64,000 nt of DNA, taken from the NCBI RefSeq assembly GCF_014203155.1, contig NZ_JACHIK010000002.1, positions 124,001 through 188,000 of the forward strand. The letters are read 5' to 3'. The DNA is from Shinella fusca (lineage in GTDB: Bacteria; Pseudomonadota; Alphaproteobacteria; Rhizobiales; Rhizobiaceae). Under the pieces are notes generated by a model. It was not told the DNA's origin and searched no databases. It saw only the letters and a program-made list of their open reading frames with translations. The stretch's first letter is position 1. The number at the start of each line of letters is the position of its first letter. The position numbers and the translations under genes were made by a program. Shown piece by piece: positions 52,763-60,945 of the stretch.

Positions 52763-53710
52763 ATGATCATCGATACCCATCTTCACCCGACCAACCTCGT
52801 CGACGAGGCGTGGCGTCATACGGGTACGCCCTTCACGGGCGAGCGCATGCTCAAGCTGATGGACGGCCCCTACATGATCAACGGCAAGCCGCGCCGTATC
52901 GACATGGGCTTCATCCAGCCGCCGCCGGGCAATACCGGCTACCGTGACGGCAACCGCAAGGGCCGCGAGGGCATCCGCGACTACATGGCCTATATCGCCG
53001 AGCTGTGCGAGAAGTATCCGGACCGCTTCATCGGCAACTTCAACTACAACCCGCGCTGGGGGCCTGAGAACGGCGCTGCGGAGCTGGAATTCCACGTCAA
53101 GGAATACGGCTTCAAGATGCTGAAGCTCCATGCCAACATGCACGGCTACCGTCCCGACCGCGCGCTCGAATGGCTGCGTCCGGCGATGAAGAAGTGCGCC
53201 GAGCTCGGCGTCGTCGTCCTCATCCACACCGGCGACGGCCCGTACACCATCCCGACGATGTTCTACCCGATCATCCGCGAGTTCCCGATGGTCAACTTCA
53301 TCATCGGTCACTTCGGCATCCAGACGGGCGGCAACTATTCGTTCGAGTCCTTCTGGATGGCGATGGATACGCCGAACGTCTACTGCGAATCCGGCTGGTG
53401 CTTCCAGTCGCGCATCGTGGAGTTCGCCCAGCAGCTTCCGAAGAACAAGATCGTCTTCGGCACGGACAGCCCGCCGAACGACCCGGGCATGTGGCTGCGC
53501 GAGCTGGAAGTGCTCTGCAAGGATCCGCCGCACGGCATCAACCTCTCCGAGGACGACCTGGAAGGCTATCTCGGCAACAACATCGCCAAGCTCGTCGGCA
53601 TCGACCCCTCGCCGCCGCCGCGCGACCTGAAGGACGCCCAGGCGCGCCTGACGGACAGCTACGCCGGCGTCGACCGCGCCACCGGCAAGCACCTGCTGCA
53701 GCCGGCCTGA
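52763..53710 (+). CDS. Amidohydrolase-2 family protein with intact metal site
   Basis: A 315-residue TIM-barrel hydrolase or decarboxylase with the full metal set: HxH in MIIDTHLHP (His6, His8), His in LIHTGDGP near 155, His in IIGHFGIQTGG near 187 and Asp in FGTDSPPN near 235. Strongly similar to the preceding gene product over most of its length, with a few extra C-terminal residues. The family includes ACMSD, resorcylate and isoorotate decarboxylases and hydrolases of ring products. Together with the upstream paralog it may form a hetero-oligomer. Confidence 0.9.
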   Translation: MIIDTHLHPTNLVDEAWRHTGTPFTGERMLKLMDGPYMINGKPRRIDMGFIQPPPGNTGYRDGNRKGREGIRDYMAYIAELCEKYPDRFIGNFNYNPRWGPENGAAELEFHVKEYGFKMLKLHANMHGYRPDRALEWLRPAMKKCAELGVVVLIHTGDGPYTIPTMFYPIIREFPMVNFIIGHFGIQTGGNYSFESFWMAMDTPNVYCESGWCFQSRIVEFAQQLPKNKIVFGTDSPPNDPGMWLRELEVLCKDPPHGINLSEDDLEGYLGNNIAKLVGIDPSPPPRDLKDAQARLTDSYAGVDRATGKHLLQPA

Positions 53711-53717
53711 CGAATGA

Positions 53718-53742
53718 CGCCCGCCGCTCAGGGCGGCGGGCG
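53718..53742. terminator. GC-rich hairpin after the amidohydrolase pair
   Basis: Ten-bp arms CGCCCGCCGC and GCGGCGGGCG enclose a 5-base loop, 7 bases after the stop codon. There is no T-run, so it may be a weak terminator or may protect the message end. Confidence 0.5.
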
Positions 53743-53745
53743 AAG

Positions 53746-53864
53746 GCCCCCTCATCCGGCCCTGCGGGCCACCTTCTCCCCGGAGGAAGAAGGGGAGGTG
53801 CGGACCTCACGGTTTTCCCCCTTCTCCCCTCGGGGAGAAGGTGCCGGCAGGCGGATGAGGGGGC
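53746..53864. repeat. RIME-like intergenic palindromic repeat
   Basis: A 119-base imperfect palindrome. The left arm at 53746-53781 begins GCCCCCTCATCCGG and ends CCTTCTCCCC; the right arm at 53832-53864 is its near-exact inverse, differing mainly in the centre of the arm. The interior also contains opposed CTTCTCCCC-like blocks. Repeats with CCCTCATCCG...CCTTCTCCCC arms are widespread between genes in rhizobia (RIME-type elements). It follows the amidohydrolase pair and precedes the ubiD-like gene; a run of T after it could terminate transcription. Confidence 0.7.
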
Positions 53865-53918
53865 TTTTATACATCGGGCGGCCGCCGCGCCGCCAACCCC
53901 GAGCACCGAGGCCGAGAG

Positions 53919-55292
53919 ATGACCGAGTACCACAAGCAAGACGTCCGCCGCTTCCTGGCCGATTACCGGGACCGGCATCCCGAGGACGTCATCACCATCG
54001 ACCGGCCGGTCTCGGACGATCAGGACGCCACGGCCCTGATCTGGACCCTTGCGGACAAGGGGCAGCATCCGCTGCTGCACCTGAAAAACGTCAGCGGCGT
54101 CGGTGCGCAAGTTCTCTGCAACATCTTCGCCTCGCGCGAGCGCATCGCCCGGCTTCTCGGTTCGACCGCCGACAGGTTGCACGAGGCCTACCAGGCCCGC
54201 GCCAACAAGCCCTTCGCGCCGGAGGTAGTGGAAAGCGGCCCGATCACCGAGGAGATCATCTCCGGCGACGCCGTCGATCTCCACGCGCTGCCGATGCTGA
54301 AACACTTCGACACCGACCGCACGAAATACATCACCAGCGGCATCATCATCGGCGAGAACCCGGAAACGGGCGCCGGCAATCTCAGCTATCACCGGGCGAT
54401 GATCCATTCGAAGAATTCGCTCGCGACGTCGCTGCATTCGCGCGGCCATCTCTGGCGCCTGATGAACACGGCGAAGGAGAAGGGCAAGCCGATGCCGGTC
54501 GCCATGGTGATCGGCGGCCATCCGCTGTTCATGATCGCCGCCTCCGCGCGCCTTGCCTTCGGCGAGGACGAGCGCGACGTCGCCGGCGGCCTGATGGGCG
54601 AACCGCTCCAGGTCGTGCGCACGCCGAAATACGGCATCCGCGTTCCCGCCCATGCCGAGATCGTGCTGGAAGGCGTGATCGATCCCGAGGCCCATGTTGA
54701 GGAGGGGCCGTTCGGCGAGTTCACCGGCTATTCCTCCGACCGCTCGACCAACAACCTCTTCACCGTCGAGACGATCATGCGCCGACGCGACGCCATGCTC
54801 GTTTCCGTGGCGGGCGGCAATTCGGCCGAACACCTCAACCTCGGCCGCGTGCCGCGCGAAGCCGAGGTGGTGGAGAAGCTGAAGGCCCGCTTCCCCTCGA
54901 TCACGGCGGTTCACTATCCGTCCTCCGGCACCCATTTCCACGCCTATATCGCGATGAACCAGACGCGCGAGGGCGAGGCGCGGCAGGTCATGCTCGGCCT
55001 TCTCGGCTGGGACCAGTACCTGAAGAACGTCGTGGTGGTGGACGCGGACGTCGACATCACCAAGGACTCGGAAGTGCTCTGGGCGCTCGCCACCCATTTC
55101 CAGCCGCACAAGGACGTCGTCATCATCGAGGGCCTGCCGGGCAATGCGCTCGACCCGTCGGCGAGCGGCATCGGCACGACCTCGCGCATGGGGCTCGATG
55201 CGACGCGCGGGCCGAATTTCCACGGCGTGCGCGCGCGCATCAGCGACGAGGCCAATGCGCGCGCCGCCGCACTCCTTGCAAGCGCGGGATAG
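53919..55292 (+). CDS. UbiD-family prenyl-FMN-dependent decarboxylase
   Basis: A 457-residue reversible (de)carboxylase of the UbiD family. It carries the prFMN-contacting segment NLSYHRAMIHSKN with the family Arg, and the catalytic pair Glu262 and Glu267 in EGPFGEFTGY. Members act on aromatic, heteroaromatic or cinnamic acids. It is followed after 3 bases by a UbiX-type gene, which would supply its cofactor, so this is a dedicated pair and probably not the ubiquinone pathway copy. Context (nucleobase permease, Mo hydroxylase, amidohydrolases) points to decarboxylation of a ring or ring-opened acid. Confidence 0.93.
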   Translation: MTEYHKQDVRRFLADYRDRHPEDVITIDRPVSDDQDATALIWTLADKGQHPLLHLKNVSGVGAQVLCNIFASRERIARLLGSTADRLHEAYQARANKPFAPEVVESGPITEEIISGDAVDLHALPMLKHFDTDRTKYITSGIIIGENPETGAGNLSYHRAMIHSKNSLATSLHSRGHLWRLMNTAKEKGKPMPVAMVIGGHPLFMIAASARLAFGEDERDVAGGLMGEPLQVVRTPKYGIRVPAHAEIVLEGVIDPEAHVEEGPFGEFTGYSSDRSTNNLFTVETIMRRRDAMLVSVAGGNSAEHLNLGRVPREAEVVEKLKARFPSITAVHYPSSGTHFHAYIAMNQTREGEARQVMLGLLGWDQYLKNVVVVDADVDITKDSEVLWALATHFQPHKDVVIIEGLPGNALDPSASGIGTTSRMGLDATRGPNFHGVRARISDEANARAAALLASAG

Positions 55293-55295
55293 GCG

Positions 55296-55880
55296 ATGAG
55301 CGAGCGGCCAGCACGCATGATCGTCGGCATTTCGGGCGCTTCCGGAGCCATCTACGGCAAGCGCATCCTCGAAGTGCTGCGCGACCTCGGGGTCGAGACG
55401 CATCTGGTCATGTCGCGCGCCGCCTGCATCACGCTGGCGGCCGAGGCGGACTTCACGAAGCAGGACCTCGAGGCGCTGGCGACGACCACCCATTCCAACA
55501 AGGATATCGGCGCGGTCTGCTCCTCCGGCTCCTACAAGACGCTCGGCATGATCGTCGCGCCCTGCTCGGTGAAGACCATGGCCGAGATCGCCACCGGCAC
55601 GACGGACAACCTCCTCTCGCGTGCCGCCGACGTGGTACTGAAGGAACGCCGCCGGCTCGTGCTGATGCTGCGCGAGACGCCGCTGCATCTCGGCCATATC
55701 AGGAACATGGCGCAGGTGACCGAAATGGGTGGTATCATCTACCCGCCCGTTCCCGCCTTCTACGCCCGGCCCAAAAGCCTGGAGGACATGGTCGACCACA
55801 CGGTCGGCCGGGTCCTCGATCTCTTTGACCTCGACGCCGGTATCGTGCGACGATGGCAGGGAACGCAAGGAGTGGAGTGA
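55296..55880 (+). CDS. UbiX-family flavin prenyltransferase
   Basis: A 194-residue flavoprotein that attaches a prenyl group to FMN to make prFMN for UbiD enzymes. FMN-binding motif VGISGASGAIYGKRI at residues 10-24, SSGSYKTLGMIVAPCSVKTMAEIATG near 75-100, and RRLVLMLRETPLHLGHIRNM near 125-145. The start is 3 bases after the UbiD-type stop, so the two are co-translated. It is followed by xdhC. Confidence 0.94.
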   Translation: MSERPARMIVGISGASGAIYGKRILEVLRDLGVETHLVMSRAACITLAAEADFTKQDLEALATTTHSNKDIGAVCSSGSYKTLGMIVAPCSVKTMAEIATGTTDNLLSRAADVVLKERRRLVLMLRETPLHLGHIRNMAQVTEMGGIIYPPVPAFYARPKSLEDMVDHTVGRVLDLFDLDAGIVRRWQGTQGVE

Positions 55881-55881
55881 C

Positions 55882-56820
55882 ATGGCCGCCCTTATCGCCT
55901 CCGACCCGCAGACGCTGACGCTAGAACCGCGCGCCGCATTCCTTTCCGACGACGCCGACGAGATTCTGGGCTTTGCCGCCCGATGTCTCGAGGAGGGCCA
56001 CAAGGCGGCCCTCGTCACCCTCGTCGAGATCCATGGCGGTGCGGCCCGCGCCATCGGTGCGCAGATGGCGGTGCGCGGGGACGGGCTTTACTGCGGCTTC
56101 GTTTCCGGCGGCTGCACCGAGGCGGCCGTGGCGGCGGAGGCCGCGAGCGCCATTGCCAAGGGCGTCGACCGGAACCTCCGCCTCGGCGAAGGCTCACCCT
56201 TCTTCGATATCGTGCTGCCCTGCGGCGGCGGCATCACCCTTGCCATCCATGTCCTGCGCGATGCCGATCCGCTGCACCGGGCGCTCGCCGCACTGGAGCG
56301 GCGCATGCCTGTGCGCCTGCGCTACGATCCCGGCGCGCAGGCGCTTTCCCTCGCTCAGGGCGCAGGCCCGACCGGCTGGGAGAATGACTGTTTCATTCGT
56401 CGGTACCGGCCGAAGGAGCGGCTAGTTCTGGCCGGCGGCCCTGCCGAGACGGGGCGGGTCGCCGCGGTCGCGACGGCGGCCGGCTATGAGGTGATCGTCG
56501 TCGAGCGCGGCAAGGTGCCCGCACCGGGCGACGTCGATGCGGATACGGCGGTCGCGATCCTCTTTCACGACGTCGATCGGGAAGTGCCGCTGCTCGAGCA
56601 GGCGCTCGCCACCGACGCCTTCTACATCGGCGCGCTCGGCAGCCGGCGTACGCATGAGAAGCGCTGCGCCGCCCTTCGCGAACGGGGCGTCGAGGCCGCC
56701 GCGCTGGCGCGCATCCGCGCGCCCATCGGGATTTTCGACAAGGCGCGCGATTCCCGCTCGCTCGCCGTTTCCGTCGTCGCGGATATCGCGCAGGCGCGGC
56801 TGGCCGGCGCGGCGGAATAG
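55882..56820 (+). CDS. XdhC-family molybdenum cofactor maturation protein
   Basis: A 312-residue XdhC/CoxI protein. The N-terminal XdhC/CoxI domain has LVTLVEIHGGAARAIGAQMAV near residue 46 and GLYCGFVSGGCTEAAVAAEA near 72. The C-terminal Rossmann-type domain has LVLAGGPAETGRVAAVATAAG near 178 and AFYIGALGSRRTHEKRCAAL near 250. XdhC binds molybdenum cofactor and helps sulfurate and insert it into xanthine-dehydrogenase-type enzymes. Its place at the end of this gene run ties it to the hydroxylase at 46639-50284, although the UbiD/UbiX genes lie between. Start at ATG 55882, 1 base after the UbiX stop. Confidence 0.9.
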   Translation: MAALIASDPQTLTLEPRAAFLSDDADEILGFAARCLEEGHKAALVTLVEIHGGAARAIGAQMAVRGDGLYCGFVSGGCTEAAVAAEAASAIAKGVDRNLRLGEGSPFFDIVLPCGGGITLAIHVLRDADPLHRALAALERRMPVRLRYDPGAQALSLAQGAGPTGWENDCFIRRYRPKERLVLAGGPAETGRVAAVATAAGYEVIVVERGKVPAPGDVDADTAVAILFHDVDREVPLLEQALATDAFYIGALGSRRTHEKRCAALRERGVEAAALARIRAPIGIFDKARDSRSLAVSVVADIAQARLAGAAE

Positions 56821-56824
56821 ACCG

Positions 56825-57739
56825 TCAGGCGCCGAGCGCCTCGGCGGAGATCCAGAAGACCGCGTCCTGCGATTCGGCCGTTTCCAGCCAGAGGAAATCG
56901 AGATGGGGGAATTCCTCTTCGAGGATTTCCCGGCCCGACCCGATCTCGCAGATCATGCCGCCCTCCGGCGTCAGGTGGTCGCCCGCTTCCGTCAGAAGCC
57001 GGCGCACGAGGTCGAGCCCGTCCTCGCCGCCGTCATGGGCCATGACCGGCTCGGCCCGATGCTCGGCCGGGAAGCCCGCAAGCGCCGCATGGTCGACATA
57101 GGGCGGGTTGGTGATGATGAGGTCGTAGCGGCGGCCGGCAAGCGGGGCGAAGAGGTCGCCATGATGGAGGCTCACCTGGTCCTCCACGTCATGTTCGGCA
57201 AGGTTGATCTTCGCCACTTCCAGCGCATCGGCTGAGAGGTCGACGGCGTCGATTGCAGCCTGCGGGAAGAATTTCGCGGCCAGAACCGCAAGGCAGCCCG
57301 AACCCGTGCAGATGTCCGCCGCGCTTTCCACCGACAGCGGATCCGGCAGGAAGGAGGAGCCTTCCGAGTTCAGATATTCGCCGAACAGGATCTCGCCGAT
57401 ATGCGAGCGCGGCACGATCACCCGCTCGTCGACATGGAAGCGCACGCCCTGGATATAGGCATGGCCGGTGATGTAGGAAGACGGCTTGCGGGTCGTCACG
57501 CGCGTTTCGATGCGCTCCGCCAGCAGTCGGCGCTCGGCCGGCAGCAGGCGCGCGTCGAGGAAGGGATCGAGCGTGTCGATCGGCAGGTCGAGCGAATCGA
57601 GCAGCAGGAAGGCCGCGTCGTCGCCGGCGGTCGTCGTGCCGTGGCCGAAGCCGAGGTCGGCGGCGTTGAAGCGGGAAATCGCGTAGCGCCAGTAATCGCG
57701 CAGGGTCACGAGTTCGCTGGTAATGTCGTCCTTGTTCAA
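56825..57739 (-). CDS. prmB: Ribosomal protein L3 glutamine N5-methyltransferase
   Basis: A 304-residue SAM-dependent methyltransferase of the HemK/PrmB group. The SAM site is near CTGSGCLAVLAAKFFP (about residue 144) and the signature NPPYVDH near 212 binds the target glutamine amide. The N-terminal helical domain (LRDYWRYAISRFNAADLGFGHGT) is the PrmB form, which distinguishes it from PrmC. It is convergent with xdhC (4-base gap) and divergent from the pseudouridine synthase gene. Confidence 0.92.
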   Translation of the reverse strand: MNKDDITSELVTLRDYWRYAISRFNAADLGFGHGTTTAGDDAAFLLLDSLDLPIDTLDPFLDARLLPAERRLLAERIETRVTTRKPSSYITGHAYIQGVRFHVDERVIVPRSHIGEILFGEYLNSEGSSFLPDPLSVESAADICTGSGCLAVLAAKFFPQAAIDAVDLSADALEVAKINLAEHDVEDQVSLHHGDLFAPLAGRRYDLIITNPPYVDHAALAGFPAEHRAEPVMAHDGGEDGLDLVRRLLTEAGDHLTPEGGMICEIGSGREILEEEFPHLDFLWLETAESQDAVFWISAEALGA

Positions 57740-57851
57740 CGGCGTCTCACTTCGAATGGTGCGAATTGGGCTGGACGCCCCCGCCGTTGAGTGGCAAGGG
57801 CCGATGGGTCAACCGATAGCGGGGCCGCTGCACGGCTTCAAGGGCGCCATC

Positions 57852-58649
57852 ATGAAAGACATCCGCAAAGGGCAGAAATCCGCCGCCGGCCGCAGGGCGC
57901 CGCCCGCGCCCGCCGGCAAGCGCGCGACCCTGCCGCGGGCGCTCTCCAAGCTCGGCTTCTGTTCGCGCACGCAGGCCGAGGAACTGGTGCGGGCCGGACG
58001 GGTGAGCGTCGACGGGCATATTGCGACGAGCCTTGAAACCTGGGTCGACGTGGAGACGGCGGCCATCGCCGTCGACGGCAGGCGGGTGACCGCCGAAAAG
58101 CGCGTCTACCTGATGCTGAACAAGCCGCGCGGCCTCGTCACCACCCGGCACGACCCGCAGGGCCGCCCGACGGTCTACGATTGCCTTGCCGGGCTCGACC
58201 ACACCCATCTTTCGCCGGTCGGCCGGCTCGACAAGGCGAGCGAGGGGCTGCTGCTCTTCACCAACGATACCGAATTTGCGCAGGCGCTGCTGGATCCTGA
58301 GACCCATGTGGCGAAGACCTACCATGTGCAGGTGGACCGGCATGTCGATGCCGATGTGCTGGAGGCCTTAGTGGCTGGTGTGCGGCATGACGGCGAGTTC
58401 CTGCGGGCGAGGCGCGCGCACCTCCTTCGCGAGGGCGGGCGGAACGCCTGGCTGGAGATCGAGCTGGAGGAGGGGCGCAACCGCCAGATCCGGCGGATGC
58501 TGGAGGTGCTGGATATCGCCTGCCTTCGCCTCCTGCGCGTCTCCATCGGCAATCTCGCCCTCGGCGACCTTGAAAAGGGCGCCGTGCGGCCGCTGACGGA
58601 AGCGGAGGTGGCGGACCTTCGCCGTCTTGCCGGGAAAACCGCTTTGTGA
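57852..58649 (+). CDS. RsuA/RluB/RluE-family pseudouridine synthase
   Basis: A 265-residue RNA modification enzyme. A basic lead of about 25 residues precedes an S4 RNA-binding domain (about 27-75: LPRALSKLGFCSRTQAEELVRAG). The catalytic domain has GRLDKASEGLLLFTND near residue 123 with the active Asp. The end has EGRNRQIRRMLEVL. The start at 57852 is chosen because the longer open frame upstream (57723) has no family sequence. The specific site in rRNA cannot be told. Confidence 0.92.
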   Translation: MKDIRKGQKSAAGRRAPPAPAGKRATLPRALSKLGFCSRTQAEELVRAGRVSVDGHIATSLETWVDVETAAIAVDGRRVTAEKRVYLMLNKPRGLVTTRHDPQGRPTVYDCLAGLDHTHLSPVGRLDKASEGLLLFTNDTEFAQALLDPETHVAKTYHVQVDRHVDADVLEALVAGVRHDGEFLRARRAHLLREGGRNAWLEIELEEGRNRQIRRMLEVLDIACLRLLRVSIGNLALGDLEKGAVRPLTEAEVADLRRLAGKTAL

Positions 58650-58698
58650 AAGACAATTGCCGCCATGCCTTGCGGCGTGCAGAAGAGGACATTCGACA

Positions 58699-60060
58699 AT
58701 GCCTGCCAATCCGCGTTCCATCGCCCAGCTTTCCGTGCTCCTGCAATCGGGCGCGCTCGATCCTGTCGCGCTGCTGGAGGAGACGCTGGACGCGGTGGAA
58801 GTGTACCCCGACAAGGCGGTCTTCACGGTGCTGACGAAGGAGCGGGCGAGGGCGGAGGCCGAGGCCTCCCGCCGACGGTTGCGCGAAGGGCGTTCGCTCG
58901 GCGCCCTCGACGGCGTGCCGATCGCCTGGAAGGACCTCTTCGACATGGCGGGCCTGCCGACGACGGCCGGCTCGCGCGTGCTGGCGGACGCGGCGCCCGC
59001 CGAACGGGACGCGGCCGTGGTGCGGGCGCTGGCCGGGGCCGGGATGGTCAGCATCGGGCGGGTCAACATGAGCGAGTTCGCCTTTTCCGGCCTCGGCATC
59101 AACCCGCACTACGGCACGCCGCGCAATCCGGCAGCGCCGGTCGGCGAGCACCGCATTCCCGGCGGCTCGTCCTCGGGCTCGGCGGCTGCGGTCGCCGCCG
59201 GCCTCGTTCCAGTCTCCATCGGCACGGATACCGGCGGCTCGGTGCGCATCCCGGCCGCCTTCACCGGCATCGTCGGCTACAAGGCCTCGCGCGGGCGCCA
59301 TTCCATGGAGGGCGTCTTCCCGCTCGCCCGCACCCTCGATTCGCTCGGGCCGCTCTGCCGCACCGTGCAGGATGCCGTCTGGGTGGATGCCGCCATGCGC
59401 GGCAGGCCGGCCAGCGAAGCGCTGCCGCGCGCCGACCTTGCCGGGCTTTCCCTTGTGATCCCCGAGACCGTGTTCTTCGATGGTGCGGAGCCGGAGGTGG
59501 TCGCGGCCTTCGAGGCCGGCGTCGAACGGCTGGCGAAGGCCGGCGCGCGCATCCGCCGCGAGGCCTTCCCGGAATTTGCCGAGATCTTCGCGGTGATGGC
59601 GCGGCACGGTGCGCTGGTTACGGCCGAGGCCTTCGTGCTGCACCGCGAGCGCATCAAGGGCGAAGCGGCCGCAGGCATGGACCCGCGCGTCGTCAAGCGC
59701 ACGCTGCTCGGCGAGAAGATCACGCTGGCCGATTATCTGGAAACGCAGGCCGCCCGCGAAAGGCTGACGGCCGCCGTCGAAGCGCGGCTCGGGCCGGAAA
59801 GCCTGCTGATCAGCCCGACGCTGCCGCATGTCGCCCCGCTCACCCAGCCGCTGGTGGACGACGAGGAGCTGTTCTTCGCCACGAACGGCAAGACGCTGCG
59901 CAACACGCTCGTCGGCAATTTCCTCGACTGGTGCGGCGTCTCGCTGCCCTGCGGGACGGGGGCCGCGGGCATGCCGGCGGGCCTCCTCGTCTCGGGGCCG
60001 AGGGGAAGCGACGCGCGGGTCCTCGCCGTCGCCTCCGTTGTCGAAGGGCTCGTCGGCTAG
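58699..60060 (+). CDS. Amidase signature family hydrolase
   Basis: A 453-residue amidase with the Ser-cisSer-Lys triad: Lys78 in PIAWKDLFD, the Ser cluster GGSSSGSAAAVAAG at residues 155-168, and the nucleophile Ser181 in GTDTGGSVRIPAA. It resembles GatA in form but has no GatB/GatC neighbours, so it is a free-standing amidase. Candidate substrates include indole acetamide, allophanate-like or other small amides. The frame is open upstream from 58627, but the ATG at 58699 fits the domain start. A 2-base gap to the convergent sulfurtransferase gene follows. Confidence 0.9.
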   Translation: MPANPRSIAQLSVLLQSGALDPVALLEETLDAVEVYPDKAVFTVLTKERARAEAEASRRRLREGRSLGALDGVPIAWKDLFDMAGLPTTAGSRVLADAAPAERDAAVVRALAGAGMVSIGRVNMSEFAFSGLGINPHYGTPRNPAAPVGEHRIPGGSSSGSAAAVAAGLVPVSIGTDTGGSVRIPAAFTGIVGYKASRGRHSMEGVFPLARTLDSLGPLCRTVQDAVWVDAAMRGRPASEALPRADLAGLSLVIPETVFFDGAEPEVVAAFEAGVERLAKAGARIRREAFPEFAEIFAVMARHGALVTAEAFVLHRERIKGEAAAGMDPRVVKRTLLGEKITLADYLETQAARERLTAAVEARLGPESLLISPTLPHVAPLTQPLVDDEELFFATNGKTLRNTLVGNFLDWCGVSLPCGTGAAGMPAGLLVSGPRGSDARVLAVASVVEGLVG

Positions 60061-60062
60061 GC

Positions 60063-60929
60063 TTACTTGCCGAGCCAGACGGTGCCGGTCTTGTTGACGA
60101 CCGGCACGCCGACGGCGTTGCCGTATTCGGTCCAGGAGCCGTCATAATTGCGGGCATCGTAGCCGAGCAGGCGCTTCAGCGCGAACCAGGTGTGGCTGGA
60201 GCGCTCGCCGATGCGGCAATAGGTGATGACCGGCTTGCTGCCGTCGATGCCCTTTTCGGCATAGATGCGGCGGATCTCATCGAGCGGCTTGTAGGTGCCG
60301 TCCTCGTTGACGATGGTCGCCCACGGCACGTTCTCGGCGCCGGGGATGTGGCCGGCGCGGATGGACAGTTCCTTGACGCCTTCCGGCGCGAAGACCTTGC
60401 CGAGATATTCGTCGGGCGAGCGGATGTCGACCAGCTTGCCGTCGATGCGGCCCTCGGCGAAGTCGAGCGTGTTAACGAGGCGGGCGCGCAGGCTGTTGTC
60501 GCGCTCGGGCAGTTTGAGGCTGGTTGCCGCGTAGGCGGGCACCTCGGCCGTCAGCGGCAGGCCGCGGGCTTCCCACAGCTTGCGGCCGCCGTCGAGCAGC
60601 TTTGCCCGCTCGCCGAAGCCGTAGACATCGAGCACCCAGACGCCCCAGGCGGCGAACCAGTTGTTGTGGTCGCCGTAGATGATGACGGTCGTATCCTTGT
60701 CGACGCCCGCCTGGCGAAGCTGCTCCTGCAATTTCTCACGCGAGGCGATGTCGCGGTTGACGGTGTCGACGAGGTCCGTGTGCCAGTTGAGGTCGACGGC
60801 GCCGGGGATATGGCCCTTCTCGTAGACGCCGGTATCGACGCTCACCTCGAAGACCCGCACCTTGGGATCGTCGAGATGGTCCTTCAGCCAGTCCACGGTC
60901 ACAAGCGAATCGGTTGCTGCTTTCGTCAT
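60063..60929 (-). CDS. Thiosulfate sulfurtransferase (double rhodanese domain)
   Basis: A 288-residue protein with two rhodanese domains. The active-site loop CRIGERSS with Cys238 is the CRxGxR form of thiosulfate sulfurtransferases, not the CGSGVT form of mercaptopyruvate sulfurtransferases. The N-terminal domain lacks a catalytic cysteine at that position (DHNNWFAAWG), as usual. It lies 16 bases after cysI on the same strand and probably shares its operon, linking it to sulfur assimilation. Confidence 0.92.
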   Translation of the reverse strand: MTKAATDSLVTVDWLKDHLDDPKVRVFEVSVDTGVYEKGHIPGAVDLNWHTDLVDTVNRDIASREKLQEQLRQAGVDKDTTVIIYGDHNNWFAAWGVWVLDVYGFGERAKLLDGGRKLWEARGLPLTAEVPAYAATSLKLPERDNSLRARLVNTLDFAEGRIDGKLVDIRSPDEYLGKVFAPEGVKELSIRAGHIPGAENVPWATIVNEDGTYKPLDEIRRIYAEKGIDGSKPVITYCRIGERSSHTWFALKRLLGYDARNYDGSWTEYGNAVGVPVVNKTGTVWLGK

Positions 60930-60945
60930 GATGCTTTCCTTTCCG

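Noticed and set aside
53746-53864. CRISPR or transposon end
   Set aside because: It is a single palindromic unit without spaced direct repeats or a transposase gene, and fits a RIME-type intergenic repeat.
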